DNA of 64,000 bases from Geomonas silvestris. Lineage in GTDB: Bacteria; Desulfobacterota; Desulfuromonadia; Geobacterales; Geobacteraceae. Positions 53,066 to 63,059 of the stretch are shown one piece after another. Position 1 is the stretch's first letter. Every line of letters begins with the position of its first letter. Made by a program: the position numbers and the translations under genes. The notes below the pieces were generated by a model. The model was not told where the DNA came from and made no database searches. It was given only the letters and a program-made list of their open reading frames with translations. The stretch lies in NCBI RefSeq assembly GCF_014193515.1, contig NZ_BLXX01000011.1, positions 1 to 64,000 on the forward strand. Direction: 5' to 3'.

Positions 53066-55498
53066 CTAGTTTTTCGCCGCCCCCTCACGCTTCAGCCAGA
53101 TCTCCCGGCCCAGCATGATGAAGAAGAAGGCAAAGGAAGTAAGGGTCAGCCACTTGCCGATCTTGAAGGGGGTCGGGTCGAAGGTGAACTCCACCCGGTG
53201 TTTGCCGGGGGTGAGGTAAATCCCCCTCAGCACGTGGTCCACCGGGTAGATCTCGGTCTCCTTGCCGTCAACGGCGGCGCGCCACCCCCGGTAGTATTTC
53301 TCTCCCAAGACAAGCATGGCGTTCGTTGCGACCTGGGCATCGAGGTCGATCCGCTCCCCTTCGAACCTGGTCACCTGCACGGCCCCGGGAGCGGCAGTCG
53401 CCGGAGCGCCCGGGTTTGCCAGCGGGATGGGGGAAGGCGTTTCGACGAGTGCGATCTGGCCCAGGTTGAGCTTGGGGTCCTGCATGACACCCAAGCGCTC
53501 GTTGGGGGAGCTGACCACGGCGATGGTACCCACCAGCCACGCCTTGGGAAGCACCGTCCGGCTCTCAAGGACCACCGTCCCGTCGGGAGAGGTGAACACC
53601 GGGGTGAACTTGGCGCTCAGGCCCGCCTTCTCTTTCTCGAACTGGTCCCGCGCCACGATCAGGTACCTGACATTGAGGATGTCGGGCATGCTGGAGCCCA
53701 TGTTGAAATTATCCAGAAACTCCTGCCAGCGCCGCTGCTGTACCGCGTTGGCCGTGAAAACCACGGGAATTTTATGCGCGACATACGCCATCGGATCGCT
53801 GCCATCCATGGGAAGCACCCGATACTGATCCGAAGCCTGCCGGGCCACGAAATCGAGCACCGGCGTCTTGACCATCCGGCTTTTTTCCGGCACCGCAATG
53901 GTGAACAGGAATTTGCCGTCGATTCTTCCGACGTCCGCCAGGAAAAGGGCCAGCAAGAGACCGGGAAGCAGCTTTATGGTCACGGCACCGCGCCGATAGG
54001 CGAAAAACACGGCGGCAAACAGGGCGGCAAGCCCAGCCGACAGCCCGGTTTCCGTCACCAGGTTCAGCCAGCGCTGCATCACCAGTTGCTCGCTCTGCGG
54101 CTGGTAACGGGTCGGCTGGGAAAGGATCTCGATGAACCGGTTGATCCAATAATCCCTGCCGACCAGTTCTACGGCCAAGAGCGCCACCAGGGCTACCGGC
54201 AGGGCGGCCACCCCGATCAGGTACTTCTTGAACTCTTTGGTCTCTCGAGTTTTCAGGTCAAGCAGCAGGTCGAGCCCCAGCGCAGACAGCACCCCAAGCC
54301 CCATGACAGGGATGAACATCATCATCTTGGGGACCCGGAAGCGGTTGATCCCCGGGAAGTAGTCGAAGAGCAGGTTGTAGAAGATGGTGTACTTCCCCAT
54401 CGAGAAGAAGACCCCGCCGAGAATCGCCGCGGTGGCCAGCCAGGTGTAACGGTTGCGGCGGTAGATGAGCGGCAGCGGCACCAAAAGCCAGGGGAGCAGC
54501 CCCATGTAGCTCACGGTCTGGGTGAAGTTCATGCGCCCCCAGTAATAGCAGGCGATGTTCTTCGGGTTCTCGCCCCCCTCCTGCCGGGAGAGTCCGAAGA
54601 AGCCGGGGATAACAAAGGCGCCGAGCTCTTCGGGCGGCAGCGACCAGGACATTGCCTCCTCGCGGGCAAGCCCGCCCTTCCCCTCGTTGGCGCCGCTGTG
54701 CACGCCGCGGTTGGTATCCTGCGACCAGTTGGCAAGTGGCAACAGCGCCATCGAAACGGTACTGAGGAAAAAGACCAGGACCACCACGTTCATCCCGAGC
54801 AGCTTCGGGAACGGGAACAGCTTCCGCTCCTCCGGGTTGCGCAGGATCGCCACCGAGCGGAGCACGCCGTACAGGCCGATGCACAGGCAGGTGTAAAAGG
54901 CGATCTGCCAGTGCGTGTTGAAAAACTGCAGCGCCAGGAAAAATGCCGTGGCGAGGAAGAAGATCAGCCTGCGGGTTAAAAGCCCCCGCTCCAGGAAGTA
55001 AAACGCCCAGGGTGCGAAGGAGATCGTCGCGATCTTCATGACGTGGCCGGCATTGATGAGCGAGGCGTTCTCGGGGGCGATCGCGAAGATCAAGGCGGCA
55101 AGAAACGCAGCGATTCTGCTGGCGCCGATGGTGCGGCAAAAAAGATAGAGCCCCGCGGCGCCAAAGAACAGGTGCAGCACGATGAACCAGGCGACGCTGG
55201 CAGGCGGCGGCAGCAGCAGGAAGAGCAGTTTTATGTAGAAGAGCATCTGGGTGGCATTACCGCCCCCCTCTGCAGTCGAGCCGCCGTTGACATAGACGTC
55301 CCACCCGGCGGAGAACACGTTGCTGTCGAACAGCTTCGCGAACCCCTTCTGGTGGATATCGAGGACCCCCCAGTAGAATTCGTTGATGATATCGGGGGCG
55401 CTGATGATCTTCCCCGTGAAGAGGATCTTCCAGAAGAAGAGGATGAGAAGCAGCAGCAATCCCCCCAGAAACAGGAGGTCCTTCTTTTTTTCCGTCAT
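53066..55498 (-). CDS. YfhO-family polytopic membrane protein
   Basis: 810 residues with about 12-14 membrane helices, then a C-terminal soluble domain (~550-790) ending in RGWRAAVDGKETEIYPVDH. YfhO proteins resemble glycosyltransferases of the GT-C type that use lipid-linked sugars and modify surface polymers. The N-terminal SAPDIINEFYWG holds an acidic pair in the expected loop position. It is the last of the overlapping polysaccharide genes, 18 bp after the GT4 gene. Confidence 0.85.
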   Translation of the reverse strand: MTEKKKDLLFLGGLLLLLILFFWKILFTGKIISAPDIINEFYWGVLDIHQKGFAKLFDSNVFSAGWDVYVNGGSTAEGGGNATQMLFYIKLLFLLLPPPASVAWFIVLHLFFGAAGLYLFCRTIGASRIAAFLAALIFAIAPENASLINAGHVMKIATISFAPWAFYFLERGLLTRRLIFFLATAFFLALQFFNTHWQIAFYTCLCIGLYGVLRSVAILRNPEERKLFPFPKLLGMNVVVLVFFLSTVSMALLPLANWSQDTNRGVHSGANEGKGGLAREEAMSWSLPPEELGAFVIPGFFGLSRQEGGENPKNIACYYWGRMNFTQTVSYMGLLPWLLVPLPLIYRRNRYTWLATAAILGGVFFSMGKYTIFYNLLFDYFPGINRFRVPKMMMFIPVMGLGVLSALGLDLLLDLKTRETKEFKKYLIGVAALPVALVALLAVELVGRDYWINRFIEILSQPTRYQPQSEQLVMQRWLNLVTETGLSAGLAALFAAVFFAYRRGAVTIKLLPGLLLALFLADVGRIDGKFLFTIAVPEKSRMVKTPVLDFVARQASDQYRVLPMDGSDPMAYVAHKIPVVFTANAVQQRRWQEFLDNFNMGSSMPDILNVRYLIVARDQFEKEKAGLSAKFTPVFTSPDGTVVLESRTVLPKAWLVGTIAVVSSPNERLGVMQDPKLNLGQIALVETPSPIPLANPGAPATAAPGAVQVTRFEGERIDLDAQVATNAMLVLGEKYYRGWRAAVDGKETEIYPVDHVLRGIYLTPGKHRVEFTFDPTPFKIGKWLTLTSFAFFFIMLGREIWLKREGAAKN

Positions 55499-55516
55499 GC
55501 AAACCTCGCGATGCGC

Positions 55517-56725
55517 TTAGCGTTGAGCGCTATCTGTAACCTTTACGTAAAAATTATGCAAGAGGCCAGCGTAGTCCCGCCAGGCGTAGCTCGTTACCAG
55601 GAAGGCGCGTCCGGCGGCCGAGGCACGCTTTCTGGCGTCCGGGTCGCGCAGCAGTGCCAGACACTTTTCCGCCATTTCTCCCTCGGCGCCCGGATCGCAC
55701 AAAAGTCCCTGCAGTTCCGGCGCAACGTACTCGGGTATCTGCCCGACCCTGTCCGCCACCACCGGGATCCCGGCCCGGAGCAGTTCGGTGAATTTTGCCG
55801 GACACTTGGCCCGGTTCACCAGGTTGTCCGCAAAGGGATAGAGGGCCACGTCACCTGCAGCCAGGTACGCCGGCAGTTCAACCGGTTCGATCCAACCGGC
55901 CACCAGCAGCTTGGAGGCGAACCCCAAGGTGCGGGATGCTTCGGCGAGTTGCTGCTCTTCCCCGTGCCGCCCCTTGCCGACCACCAGGAACCAGGCTTCC
56001 GGCACTCCCCTGGAAACCTGGGCGAGGATCCGGTGCAACCTGGCCTGGTCGAACTCGAAGAAGCGGGTGTAGAGGAGGACGACCGGTGCGGCGGCGGGAA
56101 TGCCGAGACGCTCGCGGACCCCGGCGCCGCTCGCGGGAGGCAGATCCTCGACGCAGTTTGGGAGATACAGCAGCCGTTGCGGGGGCACCCCCATGGCGAG
56201 GATCTGCTGCTCGAGCATCCGGCTGGCAACCGTCACCCCGCTCAAGCGAGGGGGGAGCCACGACTCCTGAACGGCATAGAGCCGCTGTTCGGCCCCCGAG
56301 TAACGGACAAGGTCGTTCATGCCGCCTTCCCCTTCCCAATCGTCGGTATCCAGGAAAAGGCGAGGCATGCGGATCCCCAGGCGTTCGCAGCAGACCATGA
56401 GCATGGCGGCGAGCCCGCCGTACCCTTTGGGTTTGAAGAGGTGCACCAGATCCGGGCTTTCCTTGAGAGCCGCCCGGAACATGCGCCAGGCCAGGAAAGG
56501 AGCCGCCAGGGCCTTGTGCCGCGGGCCAAGCGACACGTTCAGGAGCTTTACCCCCCTCACGATCTCGGTCCGCCCGGAATCTTCCGGGTTCGTATAAGGG
56601 GGCGCCACGATCACCACCTGGTGCCCCAGCTTCTCAAGCTCGACTGCCAGAGGGAGCATGCGTGCGATCAGGGTCCCTTTGGGACGGATGCCAAACGGCG
56701 CCAGGAAGACGATCTTCACCTGCAC
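55517..56725 (-). CDS. Glycosyltransferase family 4-type
   Basis: 402 residues, GT-B fold. LAPFGIRPKGTLIARMLPLA is a common GT4 start; KFTELLRAGIPVVADRVGQI is the sugar-nucleotide-binding region with the EX7E-type glutamate. Cytoplasmic or membrane-associated. It probably adds one sugar to a lipid-linked repeat unit. The ATG at 56725 overlaps the stop of the preceding GT4 gene by 10 bp. Confidence 0.88.
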   Translation of the reverse strand: MQVKIVFLAPFGIRPKGTLIARMLPLAVELEKLGHQVVIVAPPYTNPEDSGRTEIVRGVKLLNVSLGPRHKALAAPFLAWRMFRAALKESPDLVHLFKPKGYGGLAAMLMVCCERLGIRMPRLFLDTDDWEGEGGMNDLVRYSGAEQRLYAVQESWLPPRLSGVTVASRMLEQQILAMGVPPQRLLYLPNCVEDLPPASGAGVRERLGIPAAAPVVLLYTRFFEFDQARLHRILAQVSRGVPEAWFLVVGKGRHGEEQQLAEASRTLGFASKLLVAGWIEPVELPAYLAAGDVALYPFADNLVNRAKCPAKFTELLRAGIPVVADRVGQIPEYVAPELQGLLCDPGAEGEMAEKCLALLRDPDARKRASAAGRAFLVTSYAWRDYAGLLHNFYVKVTDSAQR

Positions 56726-57783
56726 ACCTCCCGGTAGAGATCCAGGTACTCGGGGGCCCGGACCGCCATGGAAAACCGTTCCCGCACCATGCGCGCCCCC
56801 GCACTCCCCATGGACCTGCGCAGTGCGGGATCTTCCAGGAGCAGTTCGATGCGCGCGGCCAGCTGATCGACGTTACCCGGTTGCACCAGGAAACCGGTCA
56901 CCCCGTCCTGCACGACCTCCCGCATCCCTTCCAGGGCATGGGCCACCACGGGCACCCCGCAGGACTGGGCTTCGACAAGCGCCATCCCGAACGACTCGCT
57001 CCACGAGGTGTGCACCAAGAGCGCCGCTTCGGCGAGAACGCTCATGACCTTGTGGGTAGCCCCCGGGAAGAAGACCCGGCCCGCCAGCCCGTTTCTTTCG
57101 GCAAACTTTTTCAGGTCCCGCACATAGCCGCGCGCGGAGAGCCCCGTCGTCCCGTAGAGCCAAAGCTCTACATCATTTCTGGCGAGCCGGGAAAACGCCT
57201 CGAGCAAGAGGTCCTGCCCCTTGTTGCGGTTGAGACTGGCAATCATCACCACGCGGAGCCGGCCGCCCTCGTTACGGACCGGAGGCTCCGGCGCGAGTTC
57301 CAGGGCGTTGACGATGGTGCGCCTGCGCCGGGCCGGAACCCCGGCGAAGTGCTCGGCGCAGGTCTGGGAACAAAAGACGACTTCGTCAGCCCTCAGCATC
57401 GCCTGCCTGACCAGCCACCCTATCCTGCGCGGCATCTCGTGGATGTGAAAAACGACCGGCAACCCGAGGGCCCGGGCACAGAGAACCGACCAGGCAAGCT
57501 TCAGGCTGTGGGCATGAACGACGTCGAAACCGCGCCCGCGGGTCAGCAAAAGGAGGTTCAGGAGAAACCTCTTGGCCCGCCATAAAAACGGGGTGCGCGC
57601 CCCCAGGGTGATTACCGGAATCCCCTCGGCCCGCAATTCCTGCGCATAGATGCCGTCATAGGCGAAAGCCACCGTCGGGGCGACCTGGACCGTCCTGGCG
57701 AGCCGGATGAAATTGACGGCAACGGCAGGGACTCCGGAGCGCCGCGCATCGTGCAAAAGGTAAAGGACCTTGACCGGCTGCAT
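56716..57783 (-). CDS. Glycosyltransferase family 4-type
   Basis: 355 residues, GT-B fold. MQPVKVLYLLHDARRSG start, VVHAHSLKLAW in the acceptor domain, MIASLNRNKGQDLLLEAF and SWSESFGMALVEAQSCGVPV in the donor domain with the EX7E glutamates. The ATG at 57783 lies in ATGA overlap with the upstream GT2 gene; the frame to 57831 is rejected. Acceptor and sugar unknown. Confidence 0.9.
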   Translation of the reverse strand: MQPVKVLYLLHDARRSGVPAVAVNFIRLARTVQVAPTVAFAYDGIYAQELRAEGIPVITLGARTPFLWRAKRFLLNLLLLTRGRGFDVVHAHSLKLAWSVLCARALGLPVVFHIHEMPRRIGWLVRQAMLRADEVVFCSQTCAEHFAGVPARRRRTIVNALELAPEPPVRNEGGRLRVVMIASLNRNKGQDLLLEAFSRLARNDVELWLYGTTGLSARGYVRDLKKFAERNGLAGRVFFPGATHKVMSVLAEAALLVHTSWSESFGMALVEAQSCGVPVVAHALEGMREVVQDGVTGFLVQPGNVDQLAARIELLLEDPALRRSMGSAGARMVRERFSMAVRAPEYLDLYREVCR

Positions 57784-58775
57784 CACGCTTTCTCCCGAGC
57801 GATCCGGCAGGGCCAGGGGCGCCCCGGCCACAGGGCTAGGTTCACCCGCACCAGGGAGGCCGCCATGAGGCCAAGTGCGGCGACCCTGTAACGGCCGGCC
57901 CCGACCAGCGCGGCAGTCTCCCGACTGCGCTCGAACTCGCCTCGGCAGTTCTGCTTCAGCGCCGTTTTGAAGATGGCACGGGCACGGTAGCGGCGGTACT
58001 CATCCAGCAACTCGCCGGCCTGGATCGCCGGGGCGTGCGCTGCGAGGACCTCGAGGATGTCGGGAAGCGCCACGTTGCGGCGCAGTTCCTGTTCGCTCCC
58101 CTGAGCCGAGTGGACCCGGTACTTCATCAGGTACTCGGGAAGGACCGCAACGGGAGCGTGCGCGGCGATGCGCAGCCACATCTCGTAGTCGCCGGCAGAT
58201 CCGAAACGGCCAGTGGTGTCGAAGCCTCCCAGCTCGCGGTACATCCGGCGCCGCACCATGACCGAGGGGGTCACCAGGAAGTAACGGCTCCCCCCGCTTC
58301 TCACCACGGCACGAAACGCGTCGGCCAGTCGGTAGCGTCCGTCCGGTGCGGTTCCCGAAGGAAGCTCGGTCGCGGAGAGCTGCGCGCCGTTTTCATCGAC
58401 GATGGTGGCCAGGGTCCCCACCAGTCCGAGCTCGGGGTCAGCTTCCAGCAGTCCCACGCACTTATGTACGATGTCCGGCCCGTAGACGTCGTCCGAGTGG
58501 TACAGGGCGAGGTACTCCCCGCGCGCCTCGGCGATCAGGTTGTTCCAGTTCCGGAACGGGCCGCTGTTGGTCTCGTTGACCAGCACCCGGAAGCCGTAGC
58601 GTCGACCGTACTCCTGGGCGATCTCCACCGAGTCGTCCTGCGACGCGTTGTCCGAGATGATCACCTCGAGGTTTCCGTAGCTCTGGGAAACCAGCGAATC
58701 GAGGGTCTCTCGCAGGTAGCGGGAGCTGTTGTAGGTCGGCACGCAAATGGTGACCAGAGGCAGGCTGCGCGTCAT
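57783..58775 (-). CDS. Glycosyltransferase family 2
   Basis: 330 residues, GT-A fold. VTICVPTYNSSRYLRETLDS, SDNASQDDS and ALYHSDDVY (DxD-type metal site) are typical. No membrane helix. The ATG at 58775 overlaps the stop of the flippase gene in ATGA; the frame open to 59006 is a shadow. It probably adds a sugar early in the repeat unit. Confidence 0.92.
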   Translation of the reverse strand: MTRSLPLVTICVPTYNSSRYLRETLDSLVSQSYGNLEVIISDNASQDDSVEIAQEYGRRYGFRVLVNETNSGPFRNWNNLIAEARGEYLALYHSDDVYGPDIVHKCVGLLEADPELGLVGTLATIVDENGAQLSATELPSGTAPDGRYRLADAFRAVVRSGGSRYFLVTPSVMVRRRMYRELGGFDTTGRFGSAGDYEMWLRIAAHAPVAVLPEYLMKYRVHSAQGSEQELRRNVALPDILEVLAAHAPAIQAGELLDEYRRYRARAIFKTALKQNCRGEFERSRETAALVGAGRYRVAALGLMAASLVRVNLALWPGRPWPCRIAREKA

Positions 58776-60337
58776 CAGGGTGCACCTCTTCGGACAAGTT
58801 TCGCGAGCGGCTTGGCCACGATGTCGTTCACCAGGGTCCGCACATCCCCGGGAAGGCGGAGGTAGGAAACGGCCGAGTAACCGGCCACTACCGCCAGGTT
58901 GATCAGGAGCCGCAGCCACAGCGTCCCCACCAGGTGATTCACCAGCAAAACGAGGGCGACCGCAGGGAAAAGCACGGTACCGAACTGGACCGCCAGGGGG
59001 CGCCACTCGAGGGTTATCTTCCGGTCGGTGCGCCGGGCTATCTCGCGCGGAATGAGCCAGAACACCGTCACGAGCGAGGCGACCAGCGTCCCGGTAGCAA
59101 CACCACCCAGTCCCAGAACCTGGACGAGCATGAGCGACAGCGTCAGGTTGACGCCCGCTTCCAGCCAGGAGATCAACGGCAGGTTGCGCACCAGGTTGAG
59201 GCTCGTCAAAAGCGCCGCGTGCACGCTGACCAGCGACAAGAGATACCCGTACCCGCCCATGGCAAAGACCACCAGCACCCCACCATAGGCCTTGTGGCCG
59301 GCCCAGATGTCGATGATGAATTCCGCGTAGGCAAGGGAGCCGATCCAGATCAACCCGCCGAGGATCGAGGTGACCCGGCAGATCTGGTTGTAGGTTCCCA
59401 CGATCCAGCTGAAATCGCCGCTGGCCCAGGCCCTTCCGAAGTACGGAGAGATGGCGGGGTTGATCGCGGTGAAAACGATGTAGGTCATGGTGACCAGTTT
59501 GAAGGTGACCTGGTAGGGGGTCACCGCTCCCACTCCCAGGAAGTGGCTGATGACCAGGTTATCCGTCTGCCACACCATGAGCGAGGCGAGCCCCACGACA
59601 AAGATCCGGCCACCGGAGACCAGGATCGCCCGGGTCTCGAACTCCGGGGGACAGGGCCCCTGAAGCAGGGGAGCCATCCCTTCCCTGAAGATGCGCCGGT
59701 TTTCCCGATACCCGAAGAGAAAATGGAGCGTCCCGGCCAGGCTGCAGACCAGGACCAGCCCGCCGCGCGCTATCGCATACCAGGCCAGATCCCCCTTGAG
59801 CCAGATGGTGAGGATCAGGGCGAGGATATAGCTGTTGGTGCTCAAGGTTGCGTAGAAGCGCTCGACGTGCACCTTTTGCACGGCGAGAAATCCGGCGAGA
59901 AAAGGGGCGAACAGCAGGTTCACCAGGAACAGCACGGCGGTCCAGAAGGCCGCACGCTGCACCTCGGTAAAAATAGCCGGAGGGATCTTGCCCAAGACCT
60001 GCACCCAACCGGGGAAGCAGGTAAAGAGCAGAAACAGGGCGAGCACCGCGAGACCGATCCAGACCATCAAGACAAACGAGCGGCAGACGATGGCGAGCTG
60101 TTCGCGCCGGTCCACCGATTTGGCGCCCAATACCGAACAGGCGGTCGGGATGCCGAAGTTGGTGATGGAGAGGTAGTTGACCAGGGTCATCACCAGGGCA
60201 AGAGCGCCGTAGCGGTCGGTGCCGAAGTAACCGAGGGTTACCGGGACGGCGACCACCGAGATGAGGTTCGTCGCCAGCATCCCGAGATAGCTCGAGGAGG
60301 TGCCCAGCAGCACCCTGCTGCGCCGCTCAGTCCCCAT
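58775..60337 (-). CDS. Polysaccharide flippase (Wzx-like, MATE/MOP superfamily)
   Basis: 520 residues with about 12-14 membrane helices (YLGMLATNLISVVAVPVTLGYFG start). Such proteins flip lipid-linked repeat units across the inner membrane. AGGACG precedes the ATG at 60337; the frame open to 60364 lacks a ribosome site. No Wzy-type polymerase is clear in the window, so it may lie outside, or the YfhO-like gene may play a part. Confidence 0.88.
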   Translation of the reverse strand: MGTERRSRVLLGTSSSYLGMLATNLISVVAVPVTLGYFGTDRYGALALVMTLVNYLSITNFGIPTACSVLGAKSVDRREQLAIVCRSFVLMVWIGLAVLALFLLFTCFPGWVQVLGKIPPAIFTEVQRAAFWTAVLFLVNLLFAPFLAGFLAVQKVHVERFYATLSTNSYILALILTIWLKGDLAWYAIARGGLVLVCSLAGTLHFLFGYRENRRIFREGMAPLLQGPCPPEFETRAILVSGGRIFVVGLASLMVWQTDNLVISHFLGVGAVTPYQVTFKLVTMTYIVFTAINPAISPYFGRAWASGDFSWIVGTYNQICRVTSILGGLIWIGSLAYAEFIIDIWAGHKAYGGVLVVFAMGGYGYLLSLVSVHAALLTSLNLVRNLPLISWLEAGVNLTLSLMLVQVLGLGGVATGTLVASLVTVFWLIPREIARRTDRKITLEWRPLAVQFGTVLFPAVALVLLVNHLVGTLWLRLLINLAVVAGYSAVSYLRLPGDVRTLVNDIVAKPLAKLVRRGAP

Positions 60338-61295
60338 CGGCCTGCGTCCTTTTGGCGAGGGCATGGGAGATGGTCCGCGCCACCCTGAAGATCCCTCCCG
60401 GCAACAGCAGCAGCGGCAGGTCGAGAACCCAGAAAGAAGGAAACCACCAGAAGAGCTCGGCGCAGTCTCGCAGCAAGGGCCAGCTCACCCGCAGCCCCTT
60501 GGCCTTGGCGAGCGGGATATTCTTGGGATAGCCGTCCTTGATGGTCCGGTACGCCGCGCGGACGGTCGCCCGGTCGTAGCCCAACTGGGGCATCTCGCGG
60601 TAAATCCGCACGAGGTTGAGCCCGGTCATCAGGAAGGTTCCCGAACCTCCCCAGCGGGTCACCCCCTCCTGGTCCTCCAGAACCAACTGGGCGACCAGCT
60701 CTTCACAGATCACGTAGGAAGGAGACTTTGCCAGGGCCTGGACCAGAAACCCCATGTGGATCCAGCCGCCGCCGACGTAGCGCTCGACTCCCGCGCTCTC
60801 CCAGGCATCCCGCCGGAAGATGTTGGAAGAGATCAGGCCGCACTTGAACCGGCTCCTGCGGAAAAAGTCGGCACCGGTCGGGCAGAGGCCGGTGTCGGCC
60901 GGGTCAAGACGGATCGGATGCCGGGAGTCGGCAAAGATCGCGGCGACTTCGGGGTGCTGCCGGATGACCTGCAAGACCTGCCGCACCGCGTCCCCGCGGC
61001 AGAAGATGTCGTCGTCCGACATGATCCAGACGAAACGCCCGCGAGCCCGCCGCAGGCAAAGGTCCACGTTGCCGTCGAACCCCACGTTCTTATCGTTTCG
61101 CTGGTACCGGATTGCGGGATGCTCCGCAGCGAAGGTACCCACGACGTCGCCGGTATCGTCAGTCGAGGCGTTGTCGCAGACGAGCAGTTCGACACCGGGT
61201 TCCAGTTGGGGAACGATGGTTGCCAGGGCGCGGGCTATGGTGCGGGCGCCGTTATAGGTCGGTACCGCAATCGTCAGGAGAAGTTCATCAGGCAC
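60327..61295 (-). CDS. Glycosyltransferase family 2
   Basis: 322 residues, GT-A fold: LLTIAVPTYNGARTIARAL, CDNASTDDT and WIMSDDDIF (DxD). A short hydrophobic stretch near the C-terminus (FWVLDLPLLLLPGGIF) may touch the membrane. The GTG at 61295 after GGAG overlaps the GT10 stop by 8 bp; the frame open to 61406 is rejected. Overlaps the flippase start by 11 bp. Confidence 0.9.
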   Translation of the reverse strand: MPDELLLTIAVPTYNGARTIARALATIVPQLEPGVELLVCDNASTDDTGDVVGTFAAEHPAIRYQRNDKNVGFDGNVDLCLRRARGRFVWIMSDDDIFCRGDAVRQVLQVIRQHPEVAAIFADSRHPIRLDPADTGLCPTGADFFRRSRFKCGLISSNIFRRDAWESAGVERYVGGGWIHMGFLVQALAKSPSYVICEELVAQLVLEDQEGVTRWGGSGTFLMTGLNLVRIYREMPQLGYDRATVRAAYRTIKDGYPKNIPLAKAKGLRVSWPLLRDCAELFWWFPSFWVLDLPLLLLPGGIFRVARTISHALAKRTQADGD

Positions 61296-62322
61296 GCTGG
61301 AGCTCCCGGAGTAACGTGGCGGCAAAATGATCACAGGTAAATGCGCGGGCTTTGCTTCCCCCCAAAAACGCCTCGATGGCTTCGAGGTATTCGAGGTAAC
61401 GCTCATCCGACATCTCGACCAGGAACCGGTAGAGTTCCTCGAATCCGGAGAACTTGCGCAAGTCGATGAAGCACTGTGCCGGAATGTGGTCGGTTACGTT
61501 GTCCGCACCGCGGTAGACGGGAACCGTCCCGGAGAAGAAGGCATCGAAGAGTTTTTCCGTGATGTACCCCGGGATGTCCCGCACGTTCTCGTAACAAAGT
61601 GCAAACCGGTAGCGCCCCATCACGTCGCGCTTGCGGGCCACCTTTCCGCGCCAGGACGGAAACTGCGGTGCGAGGAGCCGCCTGAGCCAACCGATCCGGT
61701 TCAGCTTGCCGACCAGGGGAATACCTGGGGTGCGCACCTCGTCCCACCCAAAGCCGAAGAGATCGAAGTCCAGCGGGTGCTCTTTCTCGAACCAGCGGAT
61801 CGCGGCCAGACGGTCTCCGTAAAGCTCCTGGGGATGGCGGGAGATCTTGTTGCCGGCAATCATGACGCAGAGCTTTTCTTTCGCGGCGAGGTCCTTGGGA
61901 ACAGCCGGAGGGAACCGGAAGGCGTAGTTCAGTTTGAGGATCCGCTCGCCGTCCACCTGCGAGTCGTCGTAGGTAAAGATCTTCCTGAACCGGCCGGTCA
62001 GATCGCGGTCGTAATTGCGCGGGTGCACCAGGCGGCTTTCCAGCACGAGCAGGAACATCGGTCGACCGGTTGCCAAAGCTTTTCTGTAGAAGGGATCTGA
62101 GGGAACCGGCATGTCTATGAAAACAAAGGCATCTGCCGCTTCTGGGGCCAGAACCCCGGAGGTGGCTACCGATATTCCCAGTTCGGCCGCCTTGGCGCGC
62201 AACACGCTGAAGGGGAGCAGGAGGTCGTCCCCGATGGCTGCGTCACGCTCCTCGAAGAGGCGGTTCCCCTCGTTAAGCCCTTGATAGATGTTGTGAAAAG
62301 CGACGGTAGAGACTGGCATCAT
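61288..62322 (-). CDS. GT10-family (fucosyltransferase-like) glycosyltransferase
   Basis: 344 residues. FALCYENVRDIPGYITEKLFDAF (split: FALCYEN and GYITEKLFDAF) followed by SGTVPVYRGADN is the GT10 donor-binding signature. The family transfers L-fucose (or another 6-deoxy sugar) from GDP-fucose in O-antigens and capsules. TAATG couples it to the FkbM gene, with ATG at 62322 (or 62319). No GDP-fucose synthesis genes are in the window. Confidence 0.88.
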   Translation of the reverse strand: MMPVSTVAFHNIYQGLNEGNRLFEERDAAIGDDLLLPFSVLRAKAAELGISVATSGVLAPEAADAFVFIDMPVPSDPFYRKALATGRPMFLLVLESRLVHPRNYDRDLTGRFRKIFTYDDSQVDGERILKLNYAFRFPPAVPKDLAAKEKLCVMIAGNKISRHPQELYGDRLAAIRWFEKEHPLDFDLFGFGWDEVRTPGIPLVGKLNRIGWLRRLLAPQFPSWRGKVARKRDVMGRYRFALCYENVRDIPGYITEKLFDAFFSGTVPVYRGADNVTDHIPAQCFIDLRKFSGFEELYRFLVEMSDERYLEYLEAIEAFLGGSKARAFTCDHFAATLLRELQRA

Positions 62323-63059
62323 TAATACTTGGTGAAAACGCAGTCGAACTGGGCGAGGGGCCAATCGCGTTGCCCCTCGCTGTGGGAGAGGTCGTAGATC
62401 TGCGCCGGAGCAAAGCCGTAATCGTGCATGATCTGGAACAGGCGAATGTACTCGCCGTTGCCGCGGGCGTTGCGCACGAAGGAGATTTCCATGATGACGG
62501 AGTCGACCTTGGAGCGAAAGGTTTCCGGCCCCCCCTTGAGGATCTGCTGCTCGACCCCCTCGACGTCGATTTTCACGAGATCGATGTGCTCGATCCCCTG
62601 TTCGCGCACGAAGTCATCCAGGCGCACGAGGTCGATCCGCTCGGACTCCACTTCGGTGATGTGCGGGTTCATACGCCGGAACTCGTCGCTCAGCCCGAGC
62701 ATGGAGTTCGCGCCGTGGAAGGAGGTGATATGCAGGTCGCCCTGTTTCTCCTCGTCGAAGAAACCGAGTTTGAAGGTCCGGGAACGGTCGGCGTACCCGG
62801 TCTTTGCGATGTTCGCGGTCAAGGCGGCGTAGGTCGAGGTGCAGGGTTCGAAGGAATAGACCGTAGCCTGGGGAAAGTAGTAGAGCATGAGCGACGACAC
62901 GTCACCGACGTTTGCCCCGATGTCGAACACGGTGCGCAGGTTTCGGTTCATGCCACGCAACACGGGTCCGATCCCGGCGCGATTCGGTTGCACCAGGTCC
63001 AGGATCCCTTTACGCCAGGGATAGGGGATCATATCCGTAAAAGACTTGAAAGCACTCAA
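62322..63059 (-). CDS. FkbM-family methyltransferase
   Basis: 245 residues. TVFDIGANVGDVSSLMLYYF is the SAM-binding motif, VYSFEPCTSTYAAL and IDLVKIDVEGVEQQIL (with the acidic residues) follow. FkbM enzymes O-methylate sugars or other small molecules. The TTG at 63059 follows AAGGAG. First of the eight-gene unit; the methyl group may cap the polymer. Confidence 0.88.
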   Translation of the reverse strand: MSAFKSFTDMIPYPWRKGILDLVQPNRAGIGPVLRGMNRNLRTVFDIGANVGDVSSLMLYYFPQATVYSFEPCTSTYAALTANIAKTGYADRSRTFKLGFFDEEKQGDLHITSFHGANSMLGLSDEFRRMNPHITEVESERIDLVRLDDFVREQGIEHIDLVKIDVEGVEQQILKGGPETFRSKVDSVIMEISFVRNARGNGEYIRLFQIMHDYGFAPAQIYDLSHSEGQRDWPLAQFDCVFTKY

